Below, piece after piece: positions 1 to 9,191 of a DNA stretch of 64,000 bases (position 1 is its first letter; every line of letters begins with the position of its first letter). Made by a program: the position numbers and the translations under genes. The DNA comes from Bradyrhizobium sp. sBnM-33 (GTDB lineage: Bacteria > Pseudomonadota > Alphaproteobacteria > Rhizobiales > Xanthobacteraceae): NCBI RefSeq assembly GCF_032917945.1, contig NZ_CP136624.1, forward strand, positions 3,720,001-3,784,000, read 5' to 3'. Under the pieces are notes generated by a model that was given only the letters and a program-made list of their open reading frames with translations, ran no database searches and was not told where the DNA came from.

Positions 1-44
1 TGACGGCTGTCGCCGGTGCGGTCCATCACGATCTGGATTGCCAT
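1..44 (-). CDS. N-terminus of a small conserved hypothetical protein, cut by the window edge
   Basis: Only the first 14 codons are present, reading leftward off the window, and they begin MAIQIVMDRTGDSR. The ATG at 42-44 is preceded on the minus strand by a very good ribosome binding site (GAGGAGG, six bases upstream), so the start is well supported. From memory this N-terminus resembles a short conserved hypothetical family common in Bradyrhizobium. No function is known to me, and the rest of the gene lies outside the window. Confidence 0.6.
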   Translation of the reverse strand, partial: MAIQIVMDRTGDSR

Positions 45-419
45 GATCGCCTCCTCGGATTGCTGTGATAGCCAAGGACTTCGATCCAGTATCGGCCCGA
101 AGTTGTGTTCTTTCAAGAGAAGAACGGCTTCCTGTAGCACCGAGATGGCCCACCCGCGCAGCGTCCGGATTGCGGGCGGTCTCGGCGCGCATTTTCGCGC
201 CCATCTGCCGCCCCAGATTACCTCGCGCGATTTGTTGGCCATGGCGAGGATTACAGCGGCTCTTGCGAGGACGGGCAATCGCGCTAGGAAAAGATGGCGG
301 GCACGGCCCTATAGGTCGGGTCAAGGTGCGCGAATGAAATATCGGGCAAGCAGTACAGTGTCATCCTGAGCATCGGCGGGAAATGGAAATGGTGCGTCGA
401 AATCGACGGGCACACCAAA
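45..419. other. Gene-poor stretch with a diverged repeat
   Basis: No open frame here has convincing coding character. Bases about 170-240 resemble the reverse complement of about 3045-3115; both read IFAPI...LPRAI in one frame. This points to a dispersed, decayed repeat rather than a gene. Confidence 0.4.
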
Positions 420-686
420 TCAGGGACTGCGCCGAACCGTCCCGCTGGCATCAAGCTGGCTGAAGCCCCGGCGAGGACGATCAGCCAAGAATGCGCCTAT
501 CCATCCGGCCGAATCTGCGTCGCACAGCAATGCGCCGTTGGGCAAGCGTTTAAAGCCCAACCAGTTGAAGCAGGCTTCGTCTGAAGAAAGAACGTCAACT
601 TTGACTTTCTGAAAGGTCAAGGTTGGAAGCAATAATCGCGTTGTCGTGTACCCTACGATGTCAAGAATGAAATCTAAGAAAATCAC
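420..686 (-). CDS. Small conserved hypothetical protein
   Basis: The 88-residue product starts with GTG. GGAGG lies five bases upstream on the minus strand, which supports this start. The N-terminal half is hydrophobic (MIFLDFILDIVGYTTTRLLL), followed by a more polar part containing SSDEACFNWLGFKR. I recognise the general pattern of short one-helix proteins common in Bradyrhizobium, but no named family or function. The last residues (RPRRGFSQLDASGTVRRSP) look less conserved in character, so a late frameshift is possible. Confidence 0.5.
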   Translation of the reverse strand: MIFLDFILDIVGYTTTRLLLPTLTFQKVKVDVLSSDEACFNWLGFKRLPNGALLCDADSAGWIGAFLADRPRRGFSQLDASGTVRRSP

Positions 687-847
687 CTACGCCTCCAGCC
701 AATCCGCAACCGCATATCGGGTGGCCGCTCGTTCCCAGCAAGCGGAACAGCGTAGACTAACACATCGATGGAAGCGCCGCGTCAGAGGCCGGGCAAATTA
801 GAAAGCCCAAACTCACAGCGTAAATGTCAGCTTATCGCCTTCATTTG

Positions 848-1222
848 TTATGGGTCAATTGCGTTAGTTTGGTCGTCGACCGACCACTTCCGGTCTTCCC
901 CTGGAAAACGGACATTGTCAGGCCCGTCGCCATGTCTCAAACGTGCCAAGAGGCGACATTCGAGCGCGATTAGAATCCGCGTCTGAGGCGGCTCAACGAC
1001 TCTGCCATAATTCCATAGCAAAGCTGCTTCGAACGCCGGTCCGTCAGACGTTCGCACTTCGACGCCTTCGCGTGGGAAGCCTCCCGAGCGAAGCGTATCG
1101 CGCGCAAGATCGGCGATGGCGCAGGTCGCTTCTGTTCGTGCCGCATCCATGTTGGGCAGGATCATACCTTCTTCGGGCATTATCTTGCCATCAGTGAGGA
1201 CGTCAAAAAAGTATCGCGTCAT
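848..1222 (-). CDS. DUF6894 family small protein
   Basis: The product starts MTRYFFDVLTDG, the signature N-terminus of the DUF6894 family. These are short proteins of unknown function, abundant in Bradyrhizobium and Methylobacterium. The ATG at 1220-1222 is preceded by GGGAG, which favours it over the longer frame that opens at 1309. Residues up to about 80 fit the family (aspartate/glycine-rich start, then a helix with AARTEATCAIADLARDTLR). The C-terminal 40 residues (from RVVEPPQ) go beyond the usual length of 80-90 residues and may be a frameshifted tail. It stands alone between gene-poor stretches. Confidence 0.65.
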   Translation of the reverse strand: MTRYFFDVLTDGKIMPEEGMILPNMDAARTEATCAIADLARDTLRSGGFPREGVEVRTSDGPAFEAALLWNYGRVVEPPQTRILIALECRLLARLRHGDGPDNVRFPGEDRKWSVDDQTNAIDP

Positions 1223-1446
1223 GCCAATGCTCCCAGTTGTGGCGGGAGCGCGGTAGCGTCTCTCAGTCACCCGCAGCCGAAATCGTGCGGTGATGAATGC
1301 ACTTTGCACCCGGATCGGCAGAGCGCCTACCAGTATTGTTTCGTTTCACCGAGGAACGTTTATGACGCGGTTTCACTCCGCAAATGCCAAGTGCCGCCGC
1401 CCCCCTCGCGGCGCGACCTCGCGGCTTCAGGGTCAGGTAACGACGG

Positions 1447-1707
1447 TCATCGCGTCCAACTAGCCTTTCGACTTATTGCGAAGAGCCCGAGCAGAAAATC
1501 GCGGGCTATCGCATCTAAGGCTGCGGAGGTCTGCTCCGTAGCCTCCCGCGCGGTGACAGTTTTTCGTTCGAGCCTTTCGGCCTCAAGAATGTAAATCATA
1601 GAGAGTTCGCGCAAGCGCTGGAGTTCAGAGTCATCTGGTAACGGTGCGATCTGAGCCAAAAGGTATTGCGCCCGCGCACGTGCGCGTTCGCTTCGACAGC
1701 CATCCAT
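1447..1707 (-). CDS. Small hypothetical helical protein
   Basis: The frame could open with a TTG at 1764. The ATG at 1705-1707 is preferred because GGAGG lies seven bases upstream of it. The 86-residue product is highly charged and probably all helical (DDSELQRLRELSMIYILEAE). It ends with a hydrophobic FLLGLFAISRK segment. It resembles short Bradyrhizobium hypothetical proteins in composition, but I know no named family. Function unknown. Confidence 0.5.
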   Translation of the reverse strand: MDGCRSERARARAQYLLAQIAPLPDDSELQRLRELSMIYILEAERLERKTVTAREATEQTSAALDAIARDFLLGLFAISRKASWTR

Positions 1708-2797
1708 GATAGCCTCCGAGAGACTTACATTTTTGAGTTTCTGATCAGGTCCTCTGCCAAACAATATATGCGGCCGACTTCAATCCGTCGATGCTGCAAA
1801 CAACGATGTCGCCGGACGCTGGAAAATTCCGCGGCTGAGGGAAATGCGTCCATCAAGCGCCGCCGAGGCTCCAGTGACGCAAAGCCCATGCAATGGAACG
1901 CTGCATGGCTGAAGTCTTACCAATGCGGTACGCCCACGATCGTACTAGGACAGAGTTAGCTTGCAGCTTTGCTTGCAGCTTTCAAGTCTCTCGATCCATC
2001 CTGGACCGACAAACTCATCTCGGCCCGCACTGTCGGACAGAGGCGCATACAGTACCCGCGTGGCGATATTGCATGACCTGGCCCTAATGGTTTAATCTTT
2101 GTCATGCGATAACGCGTAATTTCGCCACCGGGAGGAGTTTGAATTCCTTTCAAAAGCGGTAGCACTTGCAAAAAACTCAAAGATGATGGTACCAGCAAGC
2201 GCGGCGATCGGTGGCCGTAGCTGATCTCAGTCGGTCTGATTCCTTTATCTTATCAAGCGATTTGAACAAACGACTGATCCCCACCGGCTCCAAGGTGGGC
2301 TCATTGCGTCTGGCTCGTTTGTGGAAGATTTGGATGGGTGGCTTTTCTGCCACGAAACCTGCAACCGCAGCAGATAAGAAATGCTGCTCTCTTACTGCAT
2401 CGTTCGATCCAGCCCGGCGTTGACAGCTTTGCGGCCAATTTTTGCCGATCGGCTACAAGTGTAGCCACCCCGTGATGATCGCAGGGATACTGTATAAGCT
2501 ACGTTTTAGACGTGCGCATCGGCAGGCATTCCGGCAGCTAGGTGCTAGCTGGTTTTCCGAGGCCTTCAAAAAGCTTTACAGGGCGGCGTGTGTTGTGGAC
2601 GTTCCGGCCAGCCATGGCCCAGAGCTAACGCTGGCCACCTGGCCTGCCTTCCGATGCTGACACGCGCACAACATGCCGCCTCACGCGATCGTCACATGCG
2701 CCGATTCTTGGTTATTTCATTGCGAGTCAGCTTGCCTGTGACATTGTCATGGCTCAGCATTTTGGTACAAGGCCGCTCCCTCAAAACTGGAGTAACT
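1708..2797. other. Gene-poor stretch of about 1.1 kb
   Basis: Several short frames exist on both strands, but none has a good ribosome binding site or recognisable motifs. A 49-codon frame at about 1956-2105 on the minus strand (MTKIKPLGPGHAISPRGYC) was noted but not supported. The region is probably eroded sequence. Confidence 0.4.
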
Positions 2798-2980
2798 ATG
2801 GCTAAGGCTAAGAAGAAGATTGTTCGCCGCGAGTGGACCAAAGCGGATGTAAAGCAAATGAAGGCAATGGCGAAAGCAAAAGCTGGCGTCAAAAATATAG
2901 CGAAGTCTCTGAAAAGAACTCCGGGCGCTACGAGCGTGATGGCTGCAAAGCTTGGCGTATCACTTTCAATGCGCCCCTAG
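2798..2980 (+). CDS. Small basic HTH-like protein
   Basis: The 60-residue, strongly basic product starts MAKAKKKIVRREWTKADV. The ATG at 2798 is preceded by GGAG. It is preferred over the longer in-frame opening at 2588, whose extra residues have no coding character. The middle (KQMKAMAKAKAGVKNIAKS, then LKRTPGATSVMAAKLG) looks like a short helix-turn-helix or SANT-like unit. Similar proteins are very common in Bradyrhizobium and are annotated as hypothetical. A DNA-binding role is plausible from charge and helix pattern, but this is inference. Confidence 0.7.
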   Translation: MAKAKKKIVRREWTKADVKQMKAMAKAKAGVKNIAKSLKRTPGATSVMAAKLGVSLSMRP

Positions 2981-3510
2981 GTTGCCTGGAATAGGACTGG
3001 CCACCAGCATGTATTGTGGCCAGTTCGTTCCCGGCCTCAAAGCCGATGCGCACGAAATTGCGCGAGGTAATGTTTGTGCGGCAGGATAAATGGGTGCGAA
3101 TATAAGCGCCAAGCCGGCCCGCCAGGAGGCTTCCGTCAGTGAGGCTGAAAGGGTTCTGCATGGAAGGCTACGGCGGACTAGCATAACCCTTGCCGAATAT
3201 AGTGCCAGTGCCTCGCGGTGGGCCGGATGTGCGTGAAACCGAATGCATCGCTCTAAACTCCGGGCGCTTGCGAATTGACTGCGAAGCCTACCGTCGACAT
3301 TGAGGAAATATAGCTGACGAACTCGTTTCCAGAATGGCGACCAATTGGCCAAACCTGTTGCTCGCCAGGCGGAGATTCAGAAAGGGCCAGTCAGCGTAAT
3401 TGCCTGTATTTCTGGCTGCTAAGGTGTCGACCGTAGTTTTTCTTTTACGTCCATACGGCCCGGTGTTCGGCCAAAAGGTAGACTGGGGCACAGTGCTTTC
3501 GAGTACTACG
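2981..3510. other. Gene-poor stretch next to the IS21 relic
   Basis: A long open frame on the minus strand (2966-3352) lacks a ribosome binding site and recognisable domains. Part of it (about 3045-3115) is a diverged copy of sequence near 170-240. I see no gene here. Confidence 0.4.
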
Positions 3511-3578
3511 TGTCAAGCGACGTCCGGATTTGACCCCGCAGCGACATGAGCAAGTGACTCCCTTGTTTTTTGCAGGAC

Positions 3579-3640
3579 TGAAGCAAGCCGCTCGCGAAGC
3601 GCGCCCTCGTAGCGCTGTAGCGAGCGAGCGGCTTGCTTCA
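3579..3640. repeat. 17-bp perfect inverted repeat downstream of the istB relic
   Basis: The arm at 3579-3595 (TGAAGCAAGCCGCTCGC) is exactly complementary to 3624-3640, with a 28-base loop that is itself partly palindromic. It follows the end of the decayed istB frame and lies inside the IS21 remnant. It may be a transcription stop or structural part of the element. Confidence 0.7.
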
Positions 3641-3700
3641 CGACTTCTTCTCCGATTTGGCTTCTGGTGCAGCGGGTTTCTGCAGAAGTCCGCTGCAGCG

Positions 3701-4250
3701 CTACTCCTTCAAGCGATAGCTGTCGCCGCGGATCGTGATTACGTGACTGTGGTGCAGCAGACGATCAAGGATAGCGGTGGCGACCATGGGGTCGCTGAAA
3801 GACCGAGCCCCACTCGCCGACGCTGCGGTTGCTGGTCGGCAGGATCGCGCCCCTCTCGTACGACGGCTAACGATCTGGAAGAACAATGTGCGGCATTGGG
3901 TTCAAAGGGCAGATACCCGAGTTCGTCGATGATCAGGAGCTTTCGCTTGGCAAATTGCGCGAGTCGCTCCTCGAGCCGACCTTCGCTGCGACCTTTGGCA
4001 AGCTGCGCTACGACAGTCGTGGCTGCGACGAACTGAACGGAATGCCCAGCCAGGATCGCTTCGCGCCCAAGAGCGACCGCAAGGTACTTCTTGCCAACGC
4101 CAGGTGCCCAAGCGGCACGTTCTCACCATTCGCGATCCAGCGGGCGCTCGCAAGCTCGCATATCTGCTTGGGACCCAGCGAGGGCTGGGCCGAGAAGTCG
4201 AACCCCGACAGATCGCGAACGAATGGGAAGCGAGCAAGTTTGAGCGTCAT
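3701..4250 (-). pseudogene. istB: istB-like transposition helper ATPase, frameshifted
   Basis: IstB is the AAA+ ATPase that assists the IstA transposase of IS21 elements. The start side reads LARFPFVRDLSGFDF and PKQICELASARWIANGE (frame 4250-4008). The reading then shifts frames, through AILAGHSVQFVAATT-like sequence and LLIIDELGYLPFEP (Walker B region, near 3910-3935). It ends with FSDPMVATAILDRLLHHSHV in the frame that stops at 3701. At least two frameshifts are needed and the Walker A motif is garbled (VPLGHLALARST instead of LLLGPPGVGKT). Frame-restored sequence continues past 3701 towards 3640. The gene cannot make a working protein. Confidence 0.75.
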
Positions 4251-4260
4251 CTACGAGGCA

Positions 4261-4972
4261 GCTGAAAATCGATCCGACGAATAAATCAAGCTCCCGAAAT
4301 ATTCAAATAAACCGATCAGCTTAAAAATAGAGAGCAGTACACATTCAGTAATTGTTCGGAAGGCGCAGTTAAACTCGCCTAAATGGCAGGCTGAGCTGAC
4401 TGTTGGTGGATGCCGGGGGCTTATCATCCAGCAACGCAAAAAGCGCCGGCGGCACCAATATTCTGATGTCCATTTCGGGGTGCCACGCGCAAAAGAAGCC
4501 GGTCGGGGCGTTTTCCATCGAGGTCCTCGCCGAGAGGCTCAAGAAGGACTGAGGGGACGCCATTGCCATCCTGGCGGGCTACTGAGCTTGTTGAAGGGAG
4601 TGTTTCCTGCTGCAGCGACACTTTCCTGCGGATGGCGCCAATCCATGCCCGCCAGCAGATAACCGAGCTACGCCGGAAAGATCCTTTGGCCGCTACATCC
4701 TTGCAGGGAAGGCGGGCCTCGCGGAGGAGGCGAAAAGCTTCCCGTTACTTCAGAGGGCCGTGGCGCAGCAGCGACACGTCCGATGCTGACTCAAGCGCAA
4801 ATCAGAGGAACCCGGAAACTTCCGCGCACGAAATTGTCGGAATCCGGGACACAATTTTGGGAATATTGGAGTGGGTTGGAAGTAAACTCCCAACGCCGGC
4901 ATCTGTCTAGAACCTATATCTTTCACGCGCCGCTGTCGGACCAGTGCTGACCAACCTGAATGTCGCAGCCAG
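4261..4972. other. Gene-poor stretch of about 0.7 kb
   Basis: No convincing gene. A short plus-strand stretch near 4430-4550 could read GGTNILMSISGCHAQKKPV...VLAERLKKD before a stop. It looks like the tail of a lost gene, but I cannot name it. Confidence 0.35.
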
Positions 4973-5248
4973 CTAGTAACGAACGGACAAGATTTTTGTG
5001 GTCTGAAAAGTCGGCTCGCAAATCAAAATTGGGCCGTAACGGTAGACATGCCGTTGAAAGAACGGCTCCCAATTTGGCGCCGGATAAATGTAAGTGGCAC
5101 CTGACGTTGGAGCGCCACAGACGCCCGCACTCACCACATACTCGTTGGAAAAGTGCCGGATGCGGCGGGCTTCAGCCGAATTCATCGTGGCTACCGCGGT
5201 CGCCGCGACAACCAACGAGGAGGTCAATATCAGTTTGATATTTTTCAT
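4973..5248 (-). CDS. Small secreted hypothetical protein
   Basis: The 91-residue product starts MKNIKLILTSSLVVAATAVA, a clear Sec signal peptide that probably ends after SAEA. The ATG at 5246-5248 has AAGGA at a good distance and is preferred over the frame opening at 5281. The mature part has two cysteines (GVCGAP and LICEP), perhaps one disulfide, and a YIYPAPNWEPFFQRHVYRYG stretch. Its layout resembles the protein at 7447-7734 (signal peptide, small size, cysteines), but I see no clear sequence identity. Function unknown; probably periplasmic. Confidence 0.6.
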   Translation of the reverse strand: MKNIKLILTSSLVVAATAVATMNSAEARRIRHFSNEYVVSAGVCGAPTSGATYIYPAPNWEPFFQRHVYRYGPILICEPTFQTTKILSVRY

Positions 5249-5903
5249 GGATCTAGATTCCTTGCCGATCGATATTGCCATGAAATCCCGTGTAGGACTA
5301 GTGGAACAATTTCTTCCGGGCGTCAGCTGCAGTCTCGTTTAATTAATGTATAAGCAAGCTCCGGGATTGGAGGAAGCGCTCTTGCGGGCGGATTGTTCGA
5401 GGTCAGGTGGACAAGTGTCCCTTCAGTGGCGCGCAAAGATCAAGGCGTTGCGGTGAGAACTGATCGGCCGCCGGCTTGTCTTACTAATTGCCGTCGCATG
5501 TAGCTGATTCCAAAGGTTCAATATGTACGCAGCTTGCGCCAAAAAGCATAGAAAAAACAGACAATAACATGATTATCCAGGTCGTCGCCTTACCAATGCC
5601 GGCGGTCAAAGGGCCTCGGAGGATGAAGGGCTAAATGTCGAACCCCGTTGTTTATCGAGGCTCACTGACCCGGCGGGTTTGGTTTGATCTCGGTCGTTGC
5701 CGCGATGTCCCAGTAGAATAGAATGCAAATCCAGCCGCGATCGCTTGGCTTGGAAAGACCGGCACTATGCGGCCAGCAAAATGTTAGCCGTTTAGTGCCA
5801 TGTATTGGCCGCGTCGCGTCCTTTATGATGCCATCAGCTTGCCTAGAACAGGCGCTGTATCGGTCCTGGTATAGCTTAGTCCAGTTTCCTTGAGTTGATA
5901 GCA
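5249..5903. other. Intergenic stretch between divergent small secreted protein genes
   Basis: No coding signal in either strand. The stretch must hold the promoters of the leftward gene ending at 4973 and the rightward gene starting at 5904, but no clear -35/-10 pair could be assigned. Confidence 0.4.
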
Positions 5904-6467
5904 ATGAGACGTTTGTCTGCAATTCATCTGACTTTCGTCGCCACGTTGTCCGTTTTGTCAGCGATGAGTATCGCTGGGCTTGCCCAACCGATAGACACGC
6001 AGCAGCCAGCAAAATCTTCTGATGAAAACGAGCCGCCACCTGGTGGATGCAACCCCATCGGGCTCACCGCTTCGGGCGAAACTGTTTTCCCGATGACCTG
6101 CAAGGGTTTCATTGAACGGCATAAGGCTTTGGACCGCGATTCTAGCGCCGCGGAGGCGAAGTCAACTGCTGCTGATGATGACAAAGCTGACGCTAAAGAA
6201 GCGAAGCCCACTGCCGCACAAGGGTCGACGAACGAAGAACAAAAGGCCGTAGCCAATCAAGCTCCGGGAGGACCAAGCGAGACCAGCAATTCTGGGGCAG
6301 GACCGGCTACAACTGCCTCGGTACCGAAACGTGCCCGCAACCGCATCGTTGGTCCGCCCGGTTGCACGAATTTCCGGACGTACGACGCAACGTCAGGAAC
6401 CTATAGGGCGTACGATGGACATCGTCGGTCGTGCCGAGAAGGCAAGACGATACCACTTGTAAAGTAG
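5904..6467 (+). CDS. Secreted protein with BA14K-like C-terminus
   Basis: The 187-residue product starts MRRLSAIHLTFVATLSVLSA, a signal peptide with cleavage probably after GLAQ. A TTG three codons upstream (5895) is an alternative start. A cysteine-containing segment follows (PPPGGCNPIG...PMTCKGFIERH). Next comes a low-complexity Ala/Lys/Glu/Pro linker at about 80-145, then a C-terminal segment GCTNFRTYDATSGTYRAYDG ending HRRSC. The last segment has the YxxYDxxTGTYxxYDGxxxxC pattern of BA14K family proteins, lectin-like small secreted proteins of Rhizobiales first described in Brucella. Periplasmic or surface location is expected; the molecular role is unknown. Confidence 0.65.
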   Translation: MRRLSAIHLTFVATLSVLSAMSIAGLAQPIDTQQPAKSSDENEPPPGGCNPIGLTASGETVFPMTCKGFIERHKALDRDSSAAEAKSTAADDDKADAKEAKPTAAQGSTNEEQKAVANQAPGGPSETSNSGAGPATTASVPKRARNRIVGPPGCTNFRTYDATSGTYRAYDGHRRSCREGKTIPLVK

Positions 6468-6714
6468 AGGTTGCGGCGTCCACGACCTCAAAAGTATCTG
6501 CTTAAAAGTGATTGCTTAGGCTTGGCTGCATTGTCTCTCTTCAGGCTGCGCCGCCTATAGGGCCTTGCAATCAAAGTCACATAGCGTGCCGACAGCGTCT
6601 GTTACGTTCGATTGAAAAGAACGCCTAGAGCAACAGGCGATGCAGGATCCATAGAGCGGCTTTGCCAGTCAGTTTGTTCTCAAGCAATCGCGGCGGCTCG
6701 GCTTTGTCTTTTTG

Positions 6715-6921
6715 TCATTTTTCTTTGCGGACGAGACAAACTACTCGTCCCAGCGTTTGAACCCGCTGGCTTGGAATTGGTGCATTTATTTCAGCCCTGA
6801 TTGCGTCTGCTGCCTTGTTACAGAGCTCTTCTGAAGCAAATGGTTGAATGAGCTGCGTGGTAGGCTGAGTAGCGCTTCCAAGAACGATCCATTGTAACGA
6901 AACGAAAAGAACCCATTCCAT
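6715..6921 (-). CDS. Small hypothetical protein with N-terminal hydrophobic segment
   Basis: The 68-residue product starts MEWVLFVSLQWIVLGSA, a short signal- or anchor-like segment. The rest is polar with two cysteines (EELCNKAA and RVVCLVRKEK). The ATG is preceded by GGAG seven bases upstream on the minus strand. The pattern FASEELCNKAADAIRAE followed by a final VVCL(V/A)RK resembles small exported proteins seen in Bradyrhizobium. Function unknown. Confidence 0.5.
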   Translation of the reverse strand: MEWVLFVSLQWIVLGSATQPTTQLIQPFASEELCNKAADAIRAEINAPIPSQRVQTLGRVVCLVRKEK

Positions 6922-7170
6922 GCGGTATCTCCATCCTGCTGTGGAACGTCATATCATCCCAGCACCGCTTAGGTTGGTGAATACCTGCTGGTGGATGTTT
7001 GTGGCCCAGCCGCTGTTAGCGGATCGTGGGGGAACTGTGCAAACCGCGACGAGGGCTGAGAAGGCCCTGCAACAGGCGGTTCGAGCTTGGTGATGCGGTC
7101 CATGTCGCCGATTGGGGATGCATTTTTGCGCGTTCTAGACTATAAGAATCATTGAACGACGCGAGGGCCC

Positions 7171-7404
7171 ATGAAAATCACGTTGGCGGTTCTTTGTCTG
7201 GTTGCATGCAGCAATTCGGCACTAGCGCAATATGGCGTATCCAACGCCAGGGACGGTTATGGCAATCTCATCCGCAATTCCGGCATGAATCCGGGACGGA
7301 GCTGGGACCGCGCGCCCGTTAACAATTTGAACGGGCCGATCAGGAATAATCCAAATCTGGTGCCGTCTCCAAATCCAAACGTGAATAGGAGACCGGGCAA
7401 GTAA
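7171..7404 (+). CDS. Small secreted Asn/Pro-rich protein
   Basis: The 77-residue product has a signal peptide (MKITLAVLCLVACSNSALAQ) with predicted cleavage after ALA. The ATG follows GAGGG closely. The mature peptide is rich in Asn, Pro, Gly and Arg (NARDGYGNLIRNSG, then NNPNLVPSPNPNVNRRPGK) and probably disordered. This is a familiar type of short exported protein in Bradyrhizobium. No function is known. Confidence 0.65.
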   Translation: MKITLAVLCLVACSNSALAQYGVSNARDGYGNLIRNSGMNPGRSWDRAPVNNLNGPIRNNPNLVPSPNPNVNRRPGK

Positions 7405-7446
7405 CGCGGACCTCGCGGCATGCCCACGCCAAGTTGACCTTTAGTC

Positions 7447-7734
7447 TTACCACCAGACCATCGGCCTTTCAGGTGCTCCGCAAACGATCGCACGGCGACG
7501 TTCGGACCCATAGGGTGTTTCGACCCGGACAACCTTGATGCAACCAGGGTGGATAGCAAGATTGTAATGGAAGGGTGGCTGATCGAAGTAGCCACGGATG
7601 GGACAGAGATAGGCGAGATCAGGCCCGCAGCGAGTCAAGGGATACAGGCGTCCGCGAGCCGACGCCTCGTCTGATGTGCCGCCCAGTGTTACGAGGATCG
7701 TAGCAACGAGGGCGATCTTGATGGCGTACGGCAT
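7447..7734 (-). CDS. Small secreted cysteine-containing protein
   Basis: The 95-residue product starts MPYAIKIALVATILVTLGG, a signal peptide probably cleaved after ASA. The mature part has four cysteines (RCGPDLAYLCPIRG, HPGCIKV, IVCGAPE), suggesting two disulfides, and an aromatic-rich centre (YFDQPPFHYNL). The ATG at 7732-7734 was chosen because the signal peptide begins there; the frame opens further upstream at 7893 but those residues are not protein-like. It converges with the gene ending at 7404. Function unknown; probably periplasmic. Confidence 0.6.
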   Translation of the reverse strand: MPYAIKIALVATILVTLGGTSDEASARGRLYPLTRCGPDLAYLCPIRGYFDQPPFHYNLAIHPGCIKVVRVETPYGSERRRAIVCGAPERPMVWW

Positions 7735-7987
7735 TTTATGATCCCTGATCCCTTGGACGATGACACTAGGCAAATGCGGACAATAAACTGTGCGGATCGG
7801 TTGGCCAAGGCATATGCCTGAGAGACCAGTTCGACCTTGCCGTCTTAGGAAAGTCCTGAAACAGCTTTTTCCCGAGATTGCCGCGTGTACCATGAAAGTG
7901 CACGGGACCGGCCGCGAGCGTCTGAAACCTAATATTGTGCTATTTCAATATCTTGCCCAAGATCGGTAGAGGCAATCCCACGGGACC

Positions 7988-9169
7988 ATGAAGCCAGAAT
8001 TCCCAGCGCACGACCAGGACAAGGCTGCCGCTCCTCATGAGCAGGCGGTTGAATTCGCCCTGATCCTCTCGCGGATGATAAACACCGTGAAGGACGATCC
8101 TTCACAGATGCGCCTTGCGATCTACGAGTTCGCCCGGGCTCGGCTGAAAATAGATGCGTCATGGGCAGACGAGGCGGAGCGAACGCGGCTTTTGTCTGCC
8201 CTCGAAACGGCAATCCGAGGAGTTGAGCAGTTCTCGGCACGCGACACGGATCGTCTGCACGCTCCGACGCCATCTGTGCAAATTGGGATCAGCAGCTCCC
8301 AAGACGAGCCACCGGCCCGTTCGGTGGTGGAGATCCACCGCCCAGAGCCGCCACCAAGAACCGTGGCTGCCGATGGAACTTATTCGTGGGCGCACAGCTC
8401 GCCGGTGCTAGAATTTCAAGCCAGGCGGCTGCTTTCTGCGCCGAGCCGGTACTGGATCGGGACGACGTTATTCATTGCAGTGGCGGGCTTTGCTATCTAC
8501 ACGGCCATTCAACAGACATCTGCATTGCGTGGCGGCATGGAGGCGTTGGCGGTCGCAAAGCCTGCAGCTCCGGCGCCGGTTCCCCCTCAGCCACAATCCG
8601 CTGCTCCTGACGCGAAGACCGCGGTTGCACCCACGCAGCCTTTTCCGCTGCCCAATGATTATGGCGTGTACGCTTTAAGCAACAACGGCTTGAGCGAACT
8701 TCATCTTCTGCCAGAGCAGGTGCCCGATAAGCGGGTCGCGATTTCGACACCTATCGGTCAATCCAGCAGCACGGTTCTTCCCGACGGAAAAGCAAAGTTC
8801 GTGGTGTTCCGGCGCGATCTCGCAGGCAACACGCCCGATAGGATTGAGGTTCGCGTGGTCGCACGGGTAGTGCGTGCCCTGAAATTCGATGCCAAGGGAA
8901 AACCTAGTTTTTCACCGGTGTCGGATGCTTGGAACATGCGAAATTTGTCATATGAATTCAGAGTGCGGCCGATTGCCGGGAATCCCGAAATGCTCCTGGT
9001 ACAACCAGAGCATGCTGACTTCACCCTGCCTGCTGGCCGCTACGCGCTGGTTCTAAGAAGCCAGGGATACGACTTCACGATCGCCGGCCAAGTGACAGAT
9101 CTTGCGCAGTGCCTGGAAAGGACCGACGCCGCCAACGGGACGTTTTATTCTGATTGCCAAAAGCCGTAA
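7988..9169 (+). CDS. Hypothetical membrane-anchored protein of 393 residues
   Basis: An N-terminal cytoplasmic part (about 1-150) contains a helical segment (EFALILSRMINTVKDDPSQM and onward) and a Pro-rich linker. One membrane helix follows at about 156-175 (WIGTTLFIAVAGFAIYTAI). After a Pro/Ala-rich linker (AAPAPVPPQPQSAAPDAK) a periplasmic domain of about 170 residues contains PLPNDYGVYALSNNGLSELH and LPAGRYALVLRSQGYDFTI. The single-pass layout suggests a sensor or envelope-associated protein. I recognise it only as a conserved hypothetical type of Bradyrhizobium. It stands alone and is followed by a converging small membrane protein gene. Confidence 0.7.
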   Translation: MKPEFPAHDQDKAAAPHEQAVEFALILSRMINTVKDDPSQMRLAIYEFARARLKIDASWADEAERTRLLSALETAIRGVEQFSARDTDRLHAPTPSVQIGISSSQDEPPARSVVEIHRPEPPPRTVAADGTYSWAHSSPVLEFQARRLLSAPSRYWIGTTLFIAVAGFAIYTAIQQTSALRGGMEALAVAKPAAPAPVPPQPQSAAPDAKTAVAPTQPFPLPNDYGVYALSNNGLSELHLLPEQVPDKRVAISTPIGQSSSTVLPDGKAKFVVFRRDLAGNTPDRIEVRVVARVVRALKFDAKGKPSFSPVSDAWNMRNLSYEFRVRPIAGNPEMLLVQPEHADFTLPAGRYALVLRSQGYDFTIAGQVTDLAQCLERTDAANGTFYSDCQKP

Positions 9170-9191
9170 GCGAGCTTTTAGAAAAGCTGCA

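Larger units (their letters stand above)
3511..4260. mobile_element. Remnant of an IS21-family insertion sequence
   Basis: The remnant contains an eroded istB gene and, at its left edge (from 3511), a sequence starting TGTCAAGCGACGTCCGGATT. This looks like the terminal repeat of rhizobial IS21 elements (TG start, followed by GACCCCGCAG). No istA transposase gene and no matching right end are found, so the element is truncated and inactive. The exact right limit is not visible; 4260 marks the istB start side. Confidence 0.5.

Noticed and set aside
3530..4036. 168-codon plus-strand frame over the istB relic
   Set aside because: It is antisense to istB-derived sequence, whose motifs are recognisable on the minus strand.
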